Part shown: piece by piece, positions 34,787 to 45,415 of the stretch
Numbering within the stretch: position 1 is the stretch's first letter
Layout of the letters: every line of letters starts with the position of its first letter
Source of the DNA: an uncultured Pelagibacteraceae bacterium
GTDB lineage: Bacteria; Pseudomonadota; Alphaproteobacteria; Pelagibacterales; Pelagibacteraceae
Length of the DNA: 64,000 bases
Assembly: GCA_902521615.1 (NCBI GenBank)
Contig: CABYSJ010000003.1
Coordinates: forward strand, 1 to 64,000
Reading direction: 5' to 3'
Made by a program: the position numbers and the translations under genes
The notes under the pieces: generated by a model
Told to the model about the DNA's origin: nothing
Seen by the model: only the letters and a program-made list of their open reading frames with translations
The model's database searches: none

Positions 34787-36609
34787 GCTGCAACTATAGC
34801 TTTTTCGCTTTTTTTTCTTTCGTGGGGATCAAGAATTGCTTTTCTCAATCTACATGAGTCTGGAGTTATCTCTAAAGCTTCATCTGTATTAAGCATACTT
34901 AATTGTTCTGCAATTGACATTTTTCTTACAGGTGTAAGTACAACATTCTCATCTGTGCCCTGAGTTCTCATATTTGTAAGTTTCTTACCCTTCATTACAT
35001 TAATGATCATATCACCTGGTTTAGGTGAAAGACCTACGATCATTCCAGGATAAACAGAGTCGTTATGTGTAACAAACATTTCTCCTCGTGCCTGTAGGTT
35101 AAAGATTGCAAATGCAACAGCTTTTCCTTGTTCCATTGAGATTAACGCTCCATTTCTTCTACCTTCCATTTCTCCCTCAAAAGGACCATAACTATGGAAT
35201 ATTCTGTTAATCACTCCATTTCCTTTTGTAAGTGTAAGAAATCTACTTGTGTATCCCATCAGGCCTCTAGTAGGCGCATGAAAAATTAATCTTTTTTTGT
35301 TAGTTCCAGTATCTTTTAATTCTATTAGTTTACCTTTTCTTCTATTCATTGAGTCTATTACTTTTGATGAATGTTCTTCATCAAGGTCCATAGTAATTTC
35401 TTCAATTGGCTCAAGTTTATTTCCACTTTCATCAGTTTTGTATAAAACCTTTGGAGGGCTAACTGTCATTTCAAAACCCTCTCTTCTCATTTGAGTTAAA
35501 AGAATTTCTAACATTAGCTCACCTCTACCACTAACAACAAAAGAATCTTTTCCAGTGTTTTCTGAAAATGTAATACCAACATTATTTTGAGCTTCTTGAA
35601 CCAATCTATCTCTTATTTGGGTGCTGGTTAGTTTCTTACCTTCAGTTCCAGCTAAAGGTGAAGTATTTACAGTAATTGTAATTGACATTGTAGGTGGATC
35701 TATTGGAGTCGCAGGGATCGGCTCATTTACCTCTAGATCGCATATAGTATCAGCAACGTTTGCTTTTTCTAACCCAGCAACAACTACGATATCCCCAGCC
35801 TCGCCAACATCTATCGGAACTTTTTTTGTTCCTTCATATCTAAAAATTTTTGTTAATTTTCCTTCATCAACTTTTTCACCATTTAAATTAATTGCTTTTA
35901 TGGATTGATTAGCTTTCGCTGTCCCCTGTGTAATTCTTCCAACTAAACTTCTTCCTAAAAAACTATCTGCGTAAAGCAGCGTTGACAACATTGCAAAAGG
36001 TTTGGTTTTATCCAGTTCAGCAGGTTTTACGTGATCAACAATTAAATCTAACAAAGGATTTAAATTTTCTCTTGGACCATCAACTTCATGATCAGCCCAA
36101 CCTGATCTTCCACTTGCATACAGAACTGGAAAATCTAATTGTTCTTCATTTGCATCTAAGCTAACAAATAAATCAAATGTTTCATCTAAAACTTCATTAG
36201 CTCTTTGATCAGCTTTATCTAATTTATTAATAACAACAATTGGTTTTAATCCTTGTTTAAGTGCTTTGGATAATACAAATTTTGTTTGAGGCATAACACC
36301 TTCTGCAGAGTCAATTAATAAAAGTGCTCCGTCTGCCATACTTAAAACTCTTTCAACTTCAGCAGCAAAATCTCTATGGCCTGGAGTATCGATTATATTT
36401 ATTCTTGAATTGTTCCAATTAATTGAAGCAGGTTTTGCTAAAATTGTAATCCCTCTTTCTTTTTCAAGCTCACCTGAGTCCATTAATCTTTCATCAACAA
36501 CTTCATTCTCTCTAAATGAACCGCTTTGTTTCATTAAATTATCAATTAGAGTGGTTTTGCCATGATCAACATGGGCTATGATTGTGATGTTTCTGATGTT
36601 ATTGCTCAT
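34783..36609 (-). CDS. typA: Ribosome-associated GTPase TypA/BipA
   Basis: 608 residues, the family's usual length. The G domain has AHVDHGKTT (12-20), DTPGH and NKLD. It is followed by EF-G-like domains II, III and V and the unique C-terminal domain with KGKKLTNMRTQGTDENVVLTP. It binds ribosomes and aids assembly and stress or cold adaptation. The start MSNNIRNITII matches the family. It has no obvious Shine-Dalgarno and lies 85 bases after a 38-residue basic ORF in the same direction. Confidence 0.96.
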   Translation of the reverse strand: MSNNIRNITIIAHVDHGKTTLIDNLMKQSGSFRENEVVDERLMDSGELEKERGITILAKPASINWNNSRINIIDTPGHRDFAAEVERVLSMADGALLLIDSAEGVMPQTKFVLSKALKQGLKPIVVINKLDKADQRANEVLDETFDLFVSLDANEEQLDFPVLYASGRSGWADHEVDGPRENLNPLLDLIVDHVKPAELDKTKPFAMLSTLLYADSFLGRSLVGRITQGTAKANQSIKAINLNGEKVDEGKLTKIFRYEGTKKVPIDVGEAGDIVVVAGLEKANVADTICDLEVNEPIPATPIDPPTMSITITVNTSPLAGTEGKKLTSTQIRDRLVQEAQNNVGITFSENTGKDSFVVSGRGELMLEILLTQMRREGFEMTVSPPKVLYKTDESGNKLEPIEEITMDLDEEHSSKVIDSMNRRKGKLIELKDTGTNKKRLIFHAPTRGLMGYTSRFLTLTKGNGVINRIFHSYGPFEGEMEGRRNGALISMEQGKAVAFAIFNLQARGEMFVTHNDSVYPGMIVGLSPKPGDMIINVMKGKKLTNMRTQGTDENVVLTPVRKMSIAEQLSMLNTDEALEITPDSCRLRKAILDPHERKKSEKAIVAA

Positions 36610-36694
36610 AAATTCTGGCTCTTATACATATTTAAAAGGATATTAAAACTCAAAAAAACTCATAACTGGCTTGAATAATTTTCAAAATTTAGGA

Positions 36695-36811
36695 TTAATT
36701 TGGCTTTTTTTGCTTATCTTTTTTAAGTTTTCTTTTTTCTTTAAAGCTCAATTTAGGTTTTTTCTTAACACTAGAGTCTTTAAATGATTTACCGCTATAT
36801 CTTTTTGACAT
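36695..36811 (-). CDS. 38-residue basic small protein (candidate)
   Basis: An ATG-started frame between groEL and typA encodes 38 residues, about 40 percent Lys/Arg (MSKRYSGKSF at the start, KEKRKLKKDKQKKPN at the end). It begins 20 bases after the groEL terminator and has no clear ribosome binding site. I do not recognise it. The regular codon use and its place in the longest gap in the window favour a real gene. A role in nucleic acid or ribosome binding is only a guess from charge. Confidence 0.5.
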   Translation of the reverse strand: MSKRYSGKSFKDSSVKKKPKLSFKEKRKLKKDKQKKPN

Positions 36812-36830
36812 TATTAAATTTCACATAAAA

Positions 36831-36856
36831 AAAAGGCCATCTTGAGATGGCCTTTT
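36831..36856 (-). terminator. Intrinsic terminator of the groESL operon
   Basis: A perfect 11-base stem, AAAAGGCCATC at 36831-36841 and GATGGCCTTTT at 36846-36856, with a 4-base loop, lies 25 bases past the groEL stop. On the minus strand it is followed by a run of eight T. Its outer AAAAGGCC/GGCCTTTT arms are the same as those of the terminator at 16625-16652. Confidence 0.92.
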
Positions 36857-36881
36857 AAATTTTGTTTTAGAAAATGAGGGA

Positions 36882-38555
<1,674 letters not shown>

Positions 38556-38565
38556 TTAAATTAAA

Positions 38566-38856
38566 TTATTTACCCGAGATACCCATAATGTCAGACTCTT
38601 TCATTATGCTGTATTCTTTGCCATTAATTTTGACTTCAGTTCCTGACCATTTGCCAAATAAAACTTTATCACCAACTTTAACATCCATTGGAATTATTTT
38701 TCCATCTTCAGTTTTTGCACCACCACCTACAGCAACTACTTTACCTTCTTGAGGTTTTTCTTGAGCTGTGTCAGGGATAATTATTCCTCCAGCAGTTTTT
38801 TCACTGCCATCTAATACTTCGATTAAAACTCTGTCATGTAACGGTTTAAACTTCAT
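38566..38856 (-). CDS. groES: Co-chaperonin GroES (10 kDa)
   Basis: 96 residues from the ATG at 38856, which follows an AAAGGAGA ribosome binding site by the right distance; the open frame extends 13 codons further upstream but those residues are not part of the family. [13 protein letters not shown], the mobile loop [20 protein letters not shown], and [20 protein letters not shown]-like segments are all in place. It caps GroEL. It is the first gene of the groESL operon. Confidence 0.97.
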   Translation of the reverse strand: MKFKPLHDRVLIEVLDGSEKTAGGIIIPDTAQEKPQEGKVVAVGGGAKTEDGKIIPMDVKVGDKVLFGKWSGTEVKINGKEYSIMKESDIMGISGK

Positions 38857-38882
38857 AAATTCTCCTTTATAAATCTTTATAA

Positions 38883-38897
38883 ATATGAGCCTCATAT
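38883..38897. promoter_or_regulatory. Perfect palindrome over the groES promoter (candidate operator)
   Basis: ATATGAG (38883-38889), one central base, and CTCATAT (38891-38897) form a perfect 15-base palindrome overlapping the -10 region of the groES promoter. It is not the CIRCE element of HrcA (TTAGCACTC-N9-GAGTGCTAA). A repressor bound here would block transcription; a short mRNA hairpin is the alternative. Confidence 0.45.
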
Positions 38898-38921
38898 AGA
38901 TATTTCACCACCTATTTCAAG
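38893..38921 (-). promoter_or_regulatory. Sigma-32-like promoter of groESL
   Basis: On the minus strand CTTGAAA (38921-38915) is followed after 14 bases by TCTATATG (38900-38893). The -35 is identical to that of hsp20 and the spacing is the same, while the -10 is a poorer match to CCCCATnT and closer to a TATA-type hexamer. That may allow basal as well as heat-induced transcription. Confidence 0.6.
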
Positions 38922-38989
38922 ATCAGAAAACATTTAAGGATATTAATATTGCTAGTAAATTCGGGATTTTATGGTTTATACCTTAAAAT

Positions 38990-39808
38990 ATGAGCAAAAA
39001 TTTAGATTTAAATGGCTTACAATCAATTGCTGATAATTATGATCTTTTTTATATAGACTTATGGGGCGTTGTTCATAATGGGGTTAAACTTCATGAAAAG
39101 GCAATAGCTGTTTTAAATGAACTTTTAAAAAAAAAGAAATTACTAGTACTTTTAACAAACGCTCCAAGACCAAATAAAACTGTTCAAAATTTTTTAGAAA
39201 AGATGAGCATGGATAAAATTCTCAGAGATCATGTATTTACATCAGGAGAAGCAGCATTAAATTATCTGAAAAAATCATACTTATTGAAAAAGTTTTATCA
39301 CATAGGTCCACCCAGAGATTTTGATTTGTTTTATTTATTTGACAAAAATAAGTGTGAAAATATTAGTGATAGTGAATATTTATTGTGTACAGGGCTATTT
39401 GATGATCATGATAAGGATTTAAAATTTTATAAAAATTTACTTGAAAAGCATATTACCAAAAAAATGATTTGTACAAATCCAGATTTAATCGTTGATCGTG
39501 GAGATGTTAGAGAGTTGTGTGCAGGTTCTGTTGCAATGGTTTTTGAAAAAATGGGTGGAGAAGTAGTATATTTTGGAAAACCATACCCAGAGGTTTATAA
39601 TCAATCTATTGATAATAAAAATAAAAAAATATTAGCAATTGGTGATAATTTAAATACTGATATCAGAGGTGCAAATCTTTTAAATTATGATTCTTTATTA
39701 ATTAGTAATGGAATACATAAAAATGAAATTAAAAACAAGGGTATTAAAAATGTTGCAAAAGAGTACGAGGTAATAGTTAATTATATTCAGTCAGATTTAA
39801 AATGGTAA
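38990..39808 (+). CDS. HAD-superfamily class IIA hydrolase
   Basis: 272 residues with the HAD nucleophile region IDLWGVVHNG (D23), the second motif LLTNAPRP, a class IIA cap domain, and the Mg-binding GDNLNTDIRGAN near residue 215. It resembles the NagD-like subfamily common in alphaproteobacteria next to ribF. These are phosphatases of unknown natural substrate. Its 3' end overlaps ribF by 7 bases, which suggests a link to flavin nucleotide metabolism, but this is inference from position. Confidence 0.85.
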   Translation: MSKNLDLNGLQSIADNYDLFYIDLWGVVHNGVKLHEKAIAVLNELLKKKKLLVLLTNAPRPNKTVQNFLEKMSMDKILRDHVFTSGEAALNYLKKSYLLKKFYHIGPPRDFDLFYLFDKNKCENISDSEYLLCTGLFDDHDKDLKFYKNLLEKHITKKMICTNPDLIVDRGDVRELCAGSVAMVFEKMGGEVVYFGKPYPEVYNQSIDNKNKKILAIGDNLNTDIRGANLLNYDSLLISNGIHKNEIKNKGIKNVAKEYEVIVNYIQSDLKW

Positions 39809-40725
39809 AACATTATTCAAATTTTAATATTCAAAAAATACATAGAGGATCAATTATCTTAATAGGTAATTTTGATGGTTTACATTTAGGACATCAAAAA
39901 TTATTTAAATTAGCACAATCATATAAGAAAAAATATAATTTGAAGATTGGTGTTGTTAACTTTGATCCAATGCCAAAAATGTTTTTTAATAAAAATTTAA
40001 AAAATTTTCGGCTTTCTAATATAAATCAAAAAATTGAGTTACTTAGTAATTTAAAAGTGGATTTTGTTATTACAAAAAAATTTGATAAAAACTTTTCAAA
40101 AACTAAAGCGCTAAATTTTATATCTAAAATTTTAAATAAAAAATTAAGTTCCAAATTTATTTTTGTTAGCAATAATTTTAGATTTGGAAACAAAAGAGAA
40201 GGAACTGTTAATTTACTAAAAAAATATGAAAAATTGTTTAATTATAAAGTTGTTAAACCTGAGCCATTAATTAAAAGTAAAAGGATCGTATCATCATCTT
40301 TAATAAGAAATCTTTTAGAAAAGGGTCTATTGGAAAAAGCTAATATTTTTTTAAAAAGAAACTGGACGATACAAGGAGTAGTTAAAAAGGGAAGACAAGT
40401 AGGAAAAAAAATTGGATTTCCAACTTGCAACATAGACATCGACGATTATGTTTTAGCAAAACCAGGAGTTTATGCTGTAAAGGTTTTGAGAAAAAATAGT
40501 AAGAAATATCTTAAAGGAATTGCTAATCTTGGATATAGACCAACATTTAATCAAAAAAAAATATTACTAGAAGTTCATTTATTTAATTTTTCTGGAAATC
40601 TTTATAATAAACTTTTATCAGTAGAGTTTTTAAAGTTTATAAGGAAAGAAAAAAAATTTAATAATGTTAATCAATTAAGAGCTCAAATAAAAAAAGATTT
40701 AAATATTGCAAAAAAGGTTAAATGA
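39802..40725 (+). CDS. ribF: Bifunctional riboflavin kinase / FAD synthetase
   Basis: 307 residues. The N-terminal nucleotidyltransferase domain has GNFDGLHLGHQKL (about 22-34), FVSNNFRFG and VSSSLIRNLL. The C-terminal kinase domain has VKKGRQVGKKIGFPTCNI and NLGYRPTF. It converts riboflavin to FMN and then FAD in the cytoplasm. It overlaps ileS by 4 bases; the ribF-ileS-lspA order is widely conserved in proteobacteria. Confidence 0.95.
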   Translation: MVKHYSNFNIQKIHRGSIILIGNFDGLHLGHQKLFKLAQSYKKKYNLKIGVVNFDPMPKMFFNKNLKNFRLSNINQKIELLSNLKVDFVITKKFDKNFSKTKALNFISKILNKKLSSKFIFVSNNFRFGNKREGTVNLLKKYEKLFNYKVVKPEPLIKSKRIVSSSLIRNLLEKGLLEKANIFLKRNWTIQGVVKKGRQVGKKIGFPTCNIDIDDYVLAKPGVYAVKVLRKNSKKYLKGIANLGYRPTFNQKKILLEVHLFNFSGNLYNKLLSVEFLKFIRKEKKFNNVNQLRAQIKKDLNIAKKVK

Positions 40726-43454
40726 ATAAATCACAAATAAATCTCCCAAAAACAGCCTTTTCCATGAAAGCTAACTTGCCTGCTAGAGAGCCAGAAATTC
40801 TTGAATATTGGAAAAAAATAAATCTTTACGATGAATTGAGAAATGAAAGTAAAGGAAGAGAAAAATTTATTCTACATGATGGTCCGCCTTATGCTAACGG
40901 AAATATTCATATGGGGACAGCTCTGAATAAAATACTTAAAGATATAATTGTAAAATTTCATCAAATGGATGGAAAAGACTCTATTTATGTTCCAGGTTGG
41001 GATTGTCATGGTTTACCAATTGAATGGAAAATAGAAGAACATTATAAAAAAAATAAAAAAAACAAAAATGAGGTTCCAATAGTTGAGTTTAGAAAAGAAT
41101 GTAGAGCATTTGCCGAGAAGTGGATTGAGGTTCACAAAAGTCAATTTAAAAGATTAGGTGTTATAGGGGATTGGGAAAATTATTACTCGACAATGAGCTT
41201 TGATGCAGAAGCTCAGATAGTCAGGGAGCTTGGTAAATTTTTAAAAGAAGGAAGTTTATATAAAGGTTTTAAACCTGTATTATGGTCAACGGTTGAGAAG
41301 ACGGCACTTGCGGATGCTGAGGTAGAATATCAAGACCATAAATCAGATACAATTTACACTTCATTTAAAGTTAAATCATCAAATTTAAAAGAATTAGTCG
41401 AAAGTGAAATAGTTATTTGGACAACAACTCCATGGACTATACCAGCCAATAAAGCTTTAGCATTTAATGAAACTCTTGATTATGTCATTTTGGAAATAAA
41501 TGATGAAGGTGATTTTAAAAATAGAAAAATTGTTATTGCAGCTGCTCTACTTGACTCAGTCGTTAAAGAGTGTGAATTAAAAGAATATAAAAAAATTCTC
41601 ACGTTTAAAGGTAAAGAATTTAAAAATACTATTTGTGATCACCCATTTTTAAATCTTGGTTATGATCATGATATTCCAATGCTAGAGGCCAGATTTGTAA
41701 CTACTGAGCAAGGAACTGGAATAGTACACTGCGCACCTAGTCACGGACCTGATGACTTTAATCTTTGTTTGAATAACGGTATCAAAGCAATAGAAACAGT
41801 TGATGGAGATGGAAAATATACAAACAATGTGAAATTGTTTGAAGGAATTCATATTTTTAAAGCAAATCCTATTGTAATTGAAAAACTTAGAGAACAAAAA
41901 AATTTATTATTCAATGGTGAGTTGGTTCATTCTTATCCACACTCATGGAGGTCTAAGGCACCACTTGTACATAGAGCTACTCCACAATGGTTTATCTCAA
42001 TGGAAAGTCACAAATTAAGAGATAAAGCATTAAAGGCTATTGATGAAACAACTTTTTACCCAAGCAAAGGTAAAGAAAGATTAAAATCAATGATTGAAAC
42101 AAGGCCTGACTGGTGTGTTTCAAGACAAAGAGTTTGGGGCGTACCTCTTCCAATCTTTGTGAATAAAAAAACAAATGAAATTTTAATTGATGATGAAGTA
42201 ATAGAAAATATTGCAACTATTTATGAAAAAGAAGGCTCTGATTGTTGGTTTTCGGATGATCCTCAAAGATTTTTAGGGAACAAATATCAAGCTGAAGATT
42301 ATGAAAAATTAAGTGATATTGTGGAAGTTTGGTTCGATAGTGGATCAACTCATTCTTTTGTATTAGAAAAAAGAGAGGATCTAAAATGGCCAGCATCAAT
42401 GTATTTAGAGGGTTCAGATCAACATAGGGGCTGGTTTCATTCATCATTATTAGAATCTTGTGGAACAAGAGATAGAGCTCCTTTCGAATCTATTTTGTCT
42501 CATGGTTTTGTTGTGGATGGTAAAGGTTTGAAGATGTCTAAATCATTAGGAAATGTCATTGCACCTGAGGATATTTTGAAAAAGTATGGTGCTGATATCT
42601 TGAGAATTTGGGTAGCATCATCAAATTATGCAGAGGATTTAAGAATTGATTATTCTATTCTAGATCAACACGCAGACTCATATAGAAAAATTAGAAATAC
42701 TTTTAGATTTTTACTTGGAAACATAAACGATGATTTTAAAACTATAAACTTTGATAAACTAGAATTAGAAAAGCTACCTGAGTTAGAGCAATTAATGCTT
42801 CATAGAATTTGTATTTTAAATAATAATTTTAAAAAATATTTTAATAATTATGATTTTCATAATTTATATAAAGAATTACTAAATTTTTGCACTGTTGATT
42901 TATCTGCTTTTTATTTTGATATTAGAAAAGATAATCTTTATTGCGATCCTAAAGACTCAGAGAAAAGAAAATCAACCATTTTAGTCCTTAATATAATTTT
43001 AAATGCATTGTTAAAATGGTTTGCTCCAATTTTATCTTTTACAACTGAAGAAATTTATAAATTATTATTTAAAAATCAAAAAAGTATTCACCTTGAAAAA
43101 TTTCTAGAATTTCCCGATAAATTTAAAAATCAAAAACTAAGTGAAAAATGGAGTGAATTAATTAAAATTAGAAATATTTGTAACATTAGTATTGAAGAAA
43201 AAAGAGGTAGTAAAGAAATAGGATCAAGCTTAGAGGCTGATTTAAAAATACAAATGAGTCAAAAACTAAAAAATCTCACTGAAAAGACAGATTTTTCTGA
43301 ACTTTGTATTACTTCAAAAGCTGAGGTTAGTTATGAGGATGATGTTGAAACAACAGCAATAACCACTAAAGCAAAAGGATTAAAGTGTTCGATTTGTTGG
43401 AAGATTAGAGAAATAGCTTGCGATAGAGCTAATTGTGCTGTGAATAAGGAATGA
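40722..43454 (+). CDS. ileS: Isoleucyl-tRNA synthetase
   Basis: 910 residues with the class I signatures: the HIGH-type motif in PPYANGNIHMG (near residue 55) and KMSKSLGN (near 605), separated by the CP1 editing domain (WTTTPWTIPANKAL, GTGIVHCAPSHG). The C-terminal zinc region is shortened to CSICWKIREIACDRANC, with the four cysteines retained at closer spacing than in E. coli. It charges tRNA-Ile and edits valine. It overlaps both ribF and lspA by 4 bases. Confidence 0.97.
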   Translation: MNKSQINLPKTAFSMKANLPAREPEILEYWKKINLYDELRNESKGREKFILHDGPPYANGNIHMGTALNKILKDIIVKFHQMDGKDSIYVPGWDCHGLPIEWKIEEHYKKNKKNKNEVPIVEFRKECRAFAEKWIEVHKSQFKRLGVIGDWENYYSTMSFDAEAQIVRELGKFLKEGSLYKGFKPVLWSTVEKTALADAEVEYQDHKSDTIYTSFKVKSSNLKELVESEIVIWTTTPWTIPANKALAFNETLDYVILEINDEGDFKNRKIVIAAALLDSVVKECELKEYKKILTFKGKEFKNTICDHPFLNLGYDHDIPMLEARFVTTEQGTGIVHCAPSHGPDDFNLCLNNGIKAIETVDGDGKYTNNVKLFEGIHIFKANPIVIEKLREQKNLLFNGELVHSYPHSWRSKAPLVHRATPQWFISMESHKLRDKALKAIDETTFYPSKGKERLKSMIETRPDWCVSRQRVWGVPLPIFVNKKTNEILIDDEVIENIATIYEKEGSDCWFSDDPQRFLGNKYQAEDYEKLSDIVEVWFDSGSTHSFVLEKREDLKWPASMYLEGSDQHRGWFHSSLLESCGTRDRAPFESILSHGFVVDGKGLKMSKSLGNVIAPEDILKKYGADILRIWVASSNYAEDLRIDYSILDQHADSYRKIRNTFRFLLGNINDDFKTINFDKLELEKLPELEQLMLHRICILNNNFKKYFNNYDFHNLYKELLNFCTVDLSAFYFDIRKDNLYCDPKDSEKRKSTILVLNIILNALLKWFAPILSFTTEEIYKLLFKNQKSIHLEKFLEFPDKFKNQKLSEKWSELIKIRNICNISIEEKRGSKEIGSSLEADLKIQMSQKLKNLTEKTDFSELCITSKAEVSYEDDVETTAITTKAKGLKCSICWKIREIACDRANCAVNKE

Positions 43455-43963
43455 AAATAAATAACTTAGGAAAAAATTTTTATATTAATTTATCTGTAGT
43501 TGTCCTGATTTTTTTAATTGATAGAATTTCTAAAACTTATGTAATTAATCTAGATAAAAAATTTCTTGGATCTGAAATATTCTCTTCAAAATTTTTGAAT
43601 ATTAACTTGATTTGGAACGAAGGAATTGCATTTGGTTTTTTTTCATTTGGAGATCAAACACTTTATGACTTTTTAACGATCCTAATATTTATAATTATTT
43701 TAGTGATTGTTTTCATGACAATTAAAAGCGAAGGTTTAAAAAAATATTCACTTTTGATGATTTTAGGTGGTGCTTTAGGAAATATTTTTGACAGAATGTA
43801 TTATAAAGCAGTACCTGACTTTATTGACTTACATATAGGAAATTTTCATTGGTTCATTTTCAATGTCGCAGATATATTTATAACTTTAGGTGTAGTTTTT
43901 ATGATTTTTTATGAATTATTTGTTAATAATAAAAAAAATAAAAATAGTCATGAAATATCTTAA
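43451..43963 (+). CDS. lspA: Lipoprotein signal peptidase (signal peptidase II)
   Basis: 170 residues with four membrane helices. The catalytic aspartates are in VPDFIDLH and FNVADIFI, with the conserved NEGIAFGF and GGALGNIFDR motifs. It removes the signal peptide from diacylglyceryl-prolipoproteins at the inner membrane. The lipoprotein gene that follows overlaps its end by 14 bases and is a plausible client. Confidence 0.95.
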   Translation: MKINNLGKNFYINLSVVVLIFLIDRISKTYVINLDKKFLGSEIFSSKFLNINLIWNEGIAFGFFSFGDQTLYDFLTILIFIIILVIVFMTIKSEGLKKYSLLMILGGALGNIFDRMYYKAVPDFIDLHIGNFHWFIFNVADIFITLGVVFMIFYELFVNNKKNKNSHEIS

Positions 43964-44264
43964 AATATTTTTGTTATTAAATTTAATTATATTTATCTCA
44001 AATTGTGGGACAGTAAGAGAAGGGTTTAAAAATCAAAAAAAAGATAATTCTGATGAATTTCTTGTTGAAAAAAAATCACCGCTAGTAATGCCACCTGATT
44101 ATAATGATTTACCAACACCAAAAATTACTCAAGCACCAACTAATGAAAAGAACAATGAAATTGAATTATTAATAAAGCAAGAAGAAAAATTATCCTCTTC
44201 TGAAGAAGATAAGACAGATAAAAATTTTGAGGAAATGTTGTTAGAAAAAATTAAGAAAAATTAA
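43950..44264 (+). CDS. DUF3035-like lipoprotein
   Basis: 104 residues from the ATG at 43950, chosen because a lipoprotein signal peptide begins there: hydrophobic core about 4-16, lipobox ISNC with C18. A frame starting at 43911 would lie further inside lspA and add residues that do not look like a signal. The segment VREGFKNQKKDNSDEF followed by PLVMPPDYNDLPTP is the mark of the DUF3035 family, found beside lspA in alphaproteobacteria. The rest is a charged, probably disordered tail. Function unknown; an envelope role is likely. Confidence 0.78.
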   Translation: MKYLKIFLLLNLIIFISNCGTVREGFKNQKKDNSDEFLVEKKSPLVMPPDYNDLPTPKITQAPTNEKNNEIELLIKQEEKLSSSEEDKTDKNFEEMLLEKIKKN

Positions 44265-45415
44265 TGATAGGCACTGGCATTAATTTTGTTAATTTTAAAA
44301 AAAAATATAAAAAAAAAAAAATTCATAGAGAACTTAATAGATTAATTAAAGAAAATAACCCTATAATCAAATCCTTATCAAAAGAATATAAAGACAATTT
44401 TGATAAAAAAAAAATAAGTAAATATAAAAAATATTCAAATTTTAGATTATTGGGTATGGGGGGATCTTCTCTGGGAGCTCAAAGTATCTATTCCTTTCTA
44501 AAAAAAAAAATAAATAAAAATTTTTATTTTATAGATAATTTACAACCCAAAAAAAATAAAAATAATAAAAAATTTGTTAACTTAATTATTTCTAAATCAG
44601 GTAATACAATTGAAACAATTACAAATACTAATATCTTACTTAAAAGAAATGATAAAAATATTTTTATAACTGAAAATAAAAAAAATTATCTTTATCTTTT
44701 AGCTAATAGATTAAAAGCTGAAGTTATTCATCATAATAACTTTATAGGAGGAAGATACTCTGTACTTTCAGAAGTTGGAATGCTTCCTGCAGAATTAATG
44801 GGTTTAAAATCAAAAGACTTTAGACAATTCAACTCACTAATTAAAAATAAAAACTTTATAAATCATTTAATCAATAACGTTTCAAGTACACTTTATTTTG
44901 TAAAACAAAAAAAATTTAATTCAGTAATAATTAATTATGACGAAAGATCTGAGAATTTGTTTAAATGGTATCAACAATTGGTTGCGGAAAGTTTAGGAAA
45001 AAAAAGTAAAGGGTTGCTGCCCATAGTTTCTAACATGCCAAAAGACAACCATAGTGTTATGCAGTTGTATTTGGATGGGTTTAAAAATAATTTTTATACT
45101 TTTTTTATTGTAAATGAAGGTAAGTCTGAAAAAATTAAAAGCAAAAATATACTACACTCACATGAATTTCTAAAAAATAAAAACTTATCAGAAATAATAT
45201 CTGCCCAAAAAAAAGCTACTGAGATAGTGTTCAAAAGAAAAAAAATTCCATTTAGAAGTTTTGAGATAAATAATAGAAGTGAAAAAAATTTAGGAAAGCT
45301 TTTTTGTTTTTTTATTTTAGAAACTATTCTTCTAGGTAGGTTATTAAATCTGAATCCATTTGATCAGCCCGCTGTTGAGTTGATTAAAAAAGAAACAAGA
45401 AAAATTTTATCCTAG
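44264..45415 (+). CDS. pgi: Glucose-6-phosphate isomerase, compact form
   Basis: 383 residues, short compared with about 450 in Bacillus and about 550 in E. coli. Key elements remain: MGGSSLGAQS and ISKSGNTIETIT (phosphate binding), GGRYSVLSEVGMLP, the catalytic glutamate in VAESLGKKSKG, the histidine in KDNHSVMQ, and the lysine in DQPAVELIKKE. It interconverts glucose 6-phosphate and fructose 6-phosphate. It overlaps the lipoprotein stop by 1 base and the convergent rsmD by 4. Confidence 0.88.
   Translation: MIGTGINFVNFKKKYKKKKIHRELNRLIKENNPIIKSLSKEYKDNFDKKKISKYKKYSNFRLLGMGGSSLGAQSIYSFLKKKINKNFYFIDNLQPKKNKNNKKFVNLIISKSGNTIETITNTNILLKRNDKNIFITENKKNYLYLLANRLKAEVIHHNNFIGGRYSVLSEVGMLPAELMGLKSKDFRQFNSLIKNKNFINHLINNVSSTLYFVKQKKFNSVIINYDERSENLFKWYQQLVAESLGKKSKGLLPIVSNMPKDNHSVMQLYLDGFKNNFYTFFIVNEGKSEKIKSKNILHSHEFLKNKNLSEIISAQKKATEIVFKRKKIPFRSFEINNRSEKNLGKLFCFFILETILLGRLLNLNPFDQPAVELIKKETRKILS

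Noticed and set aside
38857-38895. Thirteen-codon upstream extension of groES
   Set aside because: The residues are outside the family, the ribosome binding site fits the ATG at 38856, and the extension would run into the predicted transcript start.
43911-43949. Longer start for the DUF3035-like lipoprotein
   Set aside because: It would add a hydrophilic stretch before the signal peptide and lengthen the overlap with lspA.
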